Assembly (NCBI GenBank): GCA_018398765.1
Contig: JAHBMJ010003590.1
Span: forward strand, 94,148 to 129,147
Direction: 5' to 3'
Source: Chromera velia
Taxonomy: Eukaryota; Sar; Chromeraceae
Length of the DNA: 35,000 nt
The first letter of the stretch is position 1. The number at the start of each line of letters is the position of its first letter. Below, piece by piece: positions 33,791 through 35,000 of this stretch. The position numbers and the translations under genes are program-made. The notes beneath the pieces were generated by a model. The model was not told the DNA's origin. It did not search any database and saw only the letters and a program-made list of their open reading frames with translations.

Positions 33791-34458
33791 CTTTCATCCC
33801 GCCGACACACGTCACTACTGCTTCGCAGGTTCTTGGAGCCTCACCAAGCCTGGGGGGAACAGCACCATATACGGCCACCTAACGCCCCTTGTGTACGACT
33901 CCCCTTGTTTGCTAACCTTGGCCTCTCTCTGCGCCTCAATCAAGTCGCTCTGTGTCGCTGCTGACCCAGCAGCTAGCTACCCTCGCTCTGCAGGTGCACC
34001 ATTCTGCTCCGGTCTCGGCACCATGCGTTGCTTTATAACCGCCGTCTCTGCCAGACATTCCCCTTCTGGCAACCTTCTAGCTGCCTTGCAGCTCTCGCCA
34101 ACTGTAGGCCTTTCTTTCAACCGTGCGCGGCCGACTCTGCCCTCCAGTTTCATTTGGCCCAAGGCCATGATACCAACATGTGGCATGAACCGAACCTAGG
34201 AACCAAATAAGAAGAAATCACGCCCGTGGCGTTTTGCAGTCCATTCGAGTCTTCCATCCTTTTTAAACCACAAGACAACGTTGCAACGGCCTTGCCCCTT
34301 TTTGGCCGTTCTTGGCAACGGACTGCTGCCCCTCTGGGCTGCACCTCGCTCCGCCAGCGGCGGCAGACCCTGCTTGGTGAGAGCGGGCACGTCAACGACG
34401 GCTCACCACGCTTTTCATTTCTTTCGCTCCAGACTGGACCACGTCCATGAACTGCAAA
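33791..34458. other. GC-richer unannotated segment
   Basis: About 670 bases of GC-richer sequence between the satellite and repeat R copy 2. Short open frames exist on both strands (for example minus-strand VLWFKKDGRLEW near 34220-34290), but none has a recognisable domain or clear gene structure. Confidence 0.45.
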
Positions 34459-34854
34459 CGTTTTTCTATCTACCCCGATAGTTTTACCCCCTTAGGCCCC
34501 GAGCCACCGTGCCTGACACGCTGTCAATTGCGCCGTCTTCGACGTGGCTCGGTCCCAGCATCTGACAGACTTGGACGTATTCTTTTATCTACTGTTTCTG
34601 CTCCTCATAGCGTTCTTGGTTCGGCAACCATTTTATATTTTGTCAGCCGTCTCGTGTTCTACTTTTTTCTGGGATGTCTATAAAAGCGAATTTCTCATGT
34701 GGCGCCGTGCGCTTGGGCGACGCCCTTCTCTATACTTTTATTAAATGCTCCAGTGGCTTGCGCTCTTACCACGTTGCAGTGCTTGGTTCCAGCTGAACCT
34801 GTATTCTTGCTCCGTTATCTATTTTGGTATGGCTCCGCGAGAATTCACACTTCA
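34459..34854 (+). repeat. Repeat R, full copy 2 (~396 bp)
   Basis: Second full copy of the repeat at 28023-28418, 6436 bases downstream with no net indel. After the shared TTCA the sequence diverges; repeat A is absent here. Confidence 0.95.
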
Positions 34855-35000
34855 TTCCCTGGCTTACCTTGGACCATCCCGATTGTCCCGCGAATATTGG
34901 CCCCATAAATGACTTTGCGGTGCATCTGAGCCTTCCAAAATTGACCTGCCTGGCTGCTGGGCAACAACATGCATTTGTATATCGATATACATGCGTTTCG
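34855..35000. other. Window end, nothing recognised
   Basis: Short mixed sequence with an ATATCGATATACATGCG word at the very end. No feature is supported. Confidence 0.4.

Noticed and set aside
34196..34395. Minus-strand VLWFKKDGRLEW peptide as a possible reverse transcriptase or integrase remnant
   Set aside because: Too short and without catalytic motifs; similarity is only impressionistic.

Overview
The window is nuclear DNA of a eukaryote, most likely a unicellular alga or protist. The evidence is GT-AG introns of about 100 to 730 bases, roughly balanced base composition in genic parts, many microsatellites, long intergenic repeats and no operons. Frequent TGCATGCA words, a motif read by apicomplexan AP2 factors, together with the intron-rich, repeat-rich style make a chromerid (Chromera-like) source plausible. 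That is inference; no marker gene in the window proves it. I saw no rRNA, tRNA or CRISPR.

Layout. (1) 164-1111, minus: an intact two-motif LAGLIDADG homing endonuclease ORF. (2) 2603-2819, minus: a possible last exon of an unknown gene. (3) 3319-4850: a higher-order tandem repeat with CAGG/CAGA tracts. (4) 6799-8249, plus: an ankyrin-repeat gene whose frame switches two or three times. (5) 9078-15196 (possibly to 15527), minus: a 13-exon F-box plus JmjC gene of the JMJ22/JMJD6 type, the best-supported gene here, with all cofactor residues present. (6) 16319-18171, plus: a two-exon membrane protein with about eight helices and a long acidic tail. (7) 20871-22601, minus: a three-exon four-helix membrane protein. 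(8) 23065-24310, plus: a decayed gene with fascin-like beta-trefoil, Gig2-like PARP and ricin-B-like trefoil domains. (9) From about 25.2 kb to the end: almost entirely repeats. These include a 65-72 bp satellite whose units carry a covarying hairpin, a 9-bp array of about 156 copies nested in it, and two dispersed repeat families that differ almost only by transitions.

Genes 5 and 6 are head to head, as are genes 7 and 8. Convergent gene pairs are separated by AT-rich islands at 8.3-8.9 and 19.8-20.6 kb; similar islands lie at 1.7-2.35 and 24.5-25.5 kb. The genes do not form an obvious pathway. The points of most interest are the free-standing nuclear homing endonuclease, the composite trefoil-PARP pseudogene, an element shared upstream of genes 4 and 8, microsatellites placed at splice sites, and the hairpin satellite.
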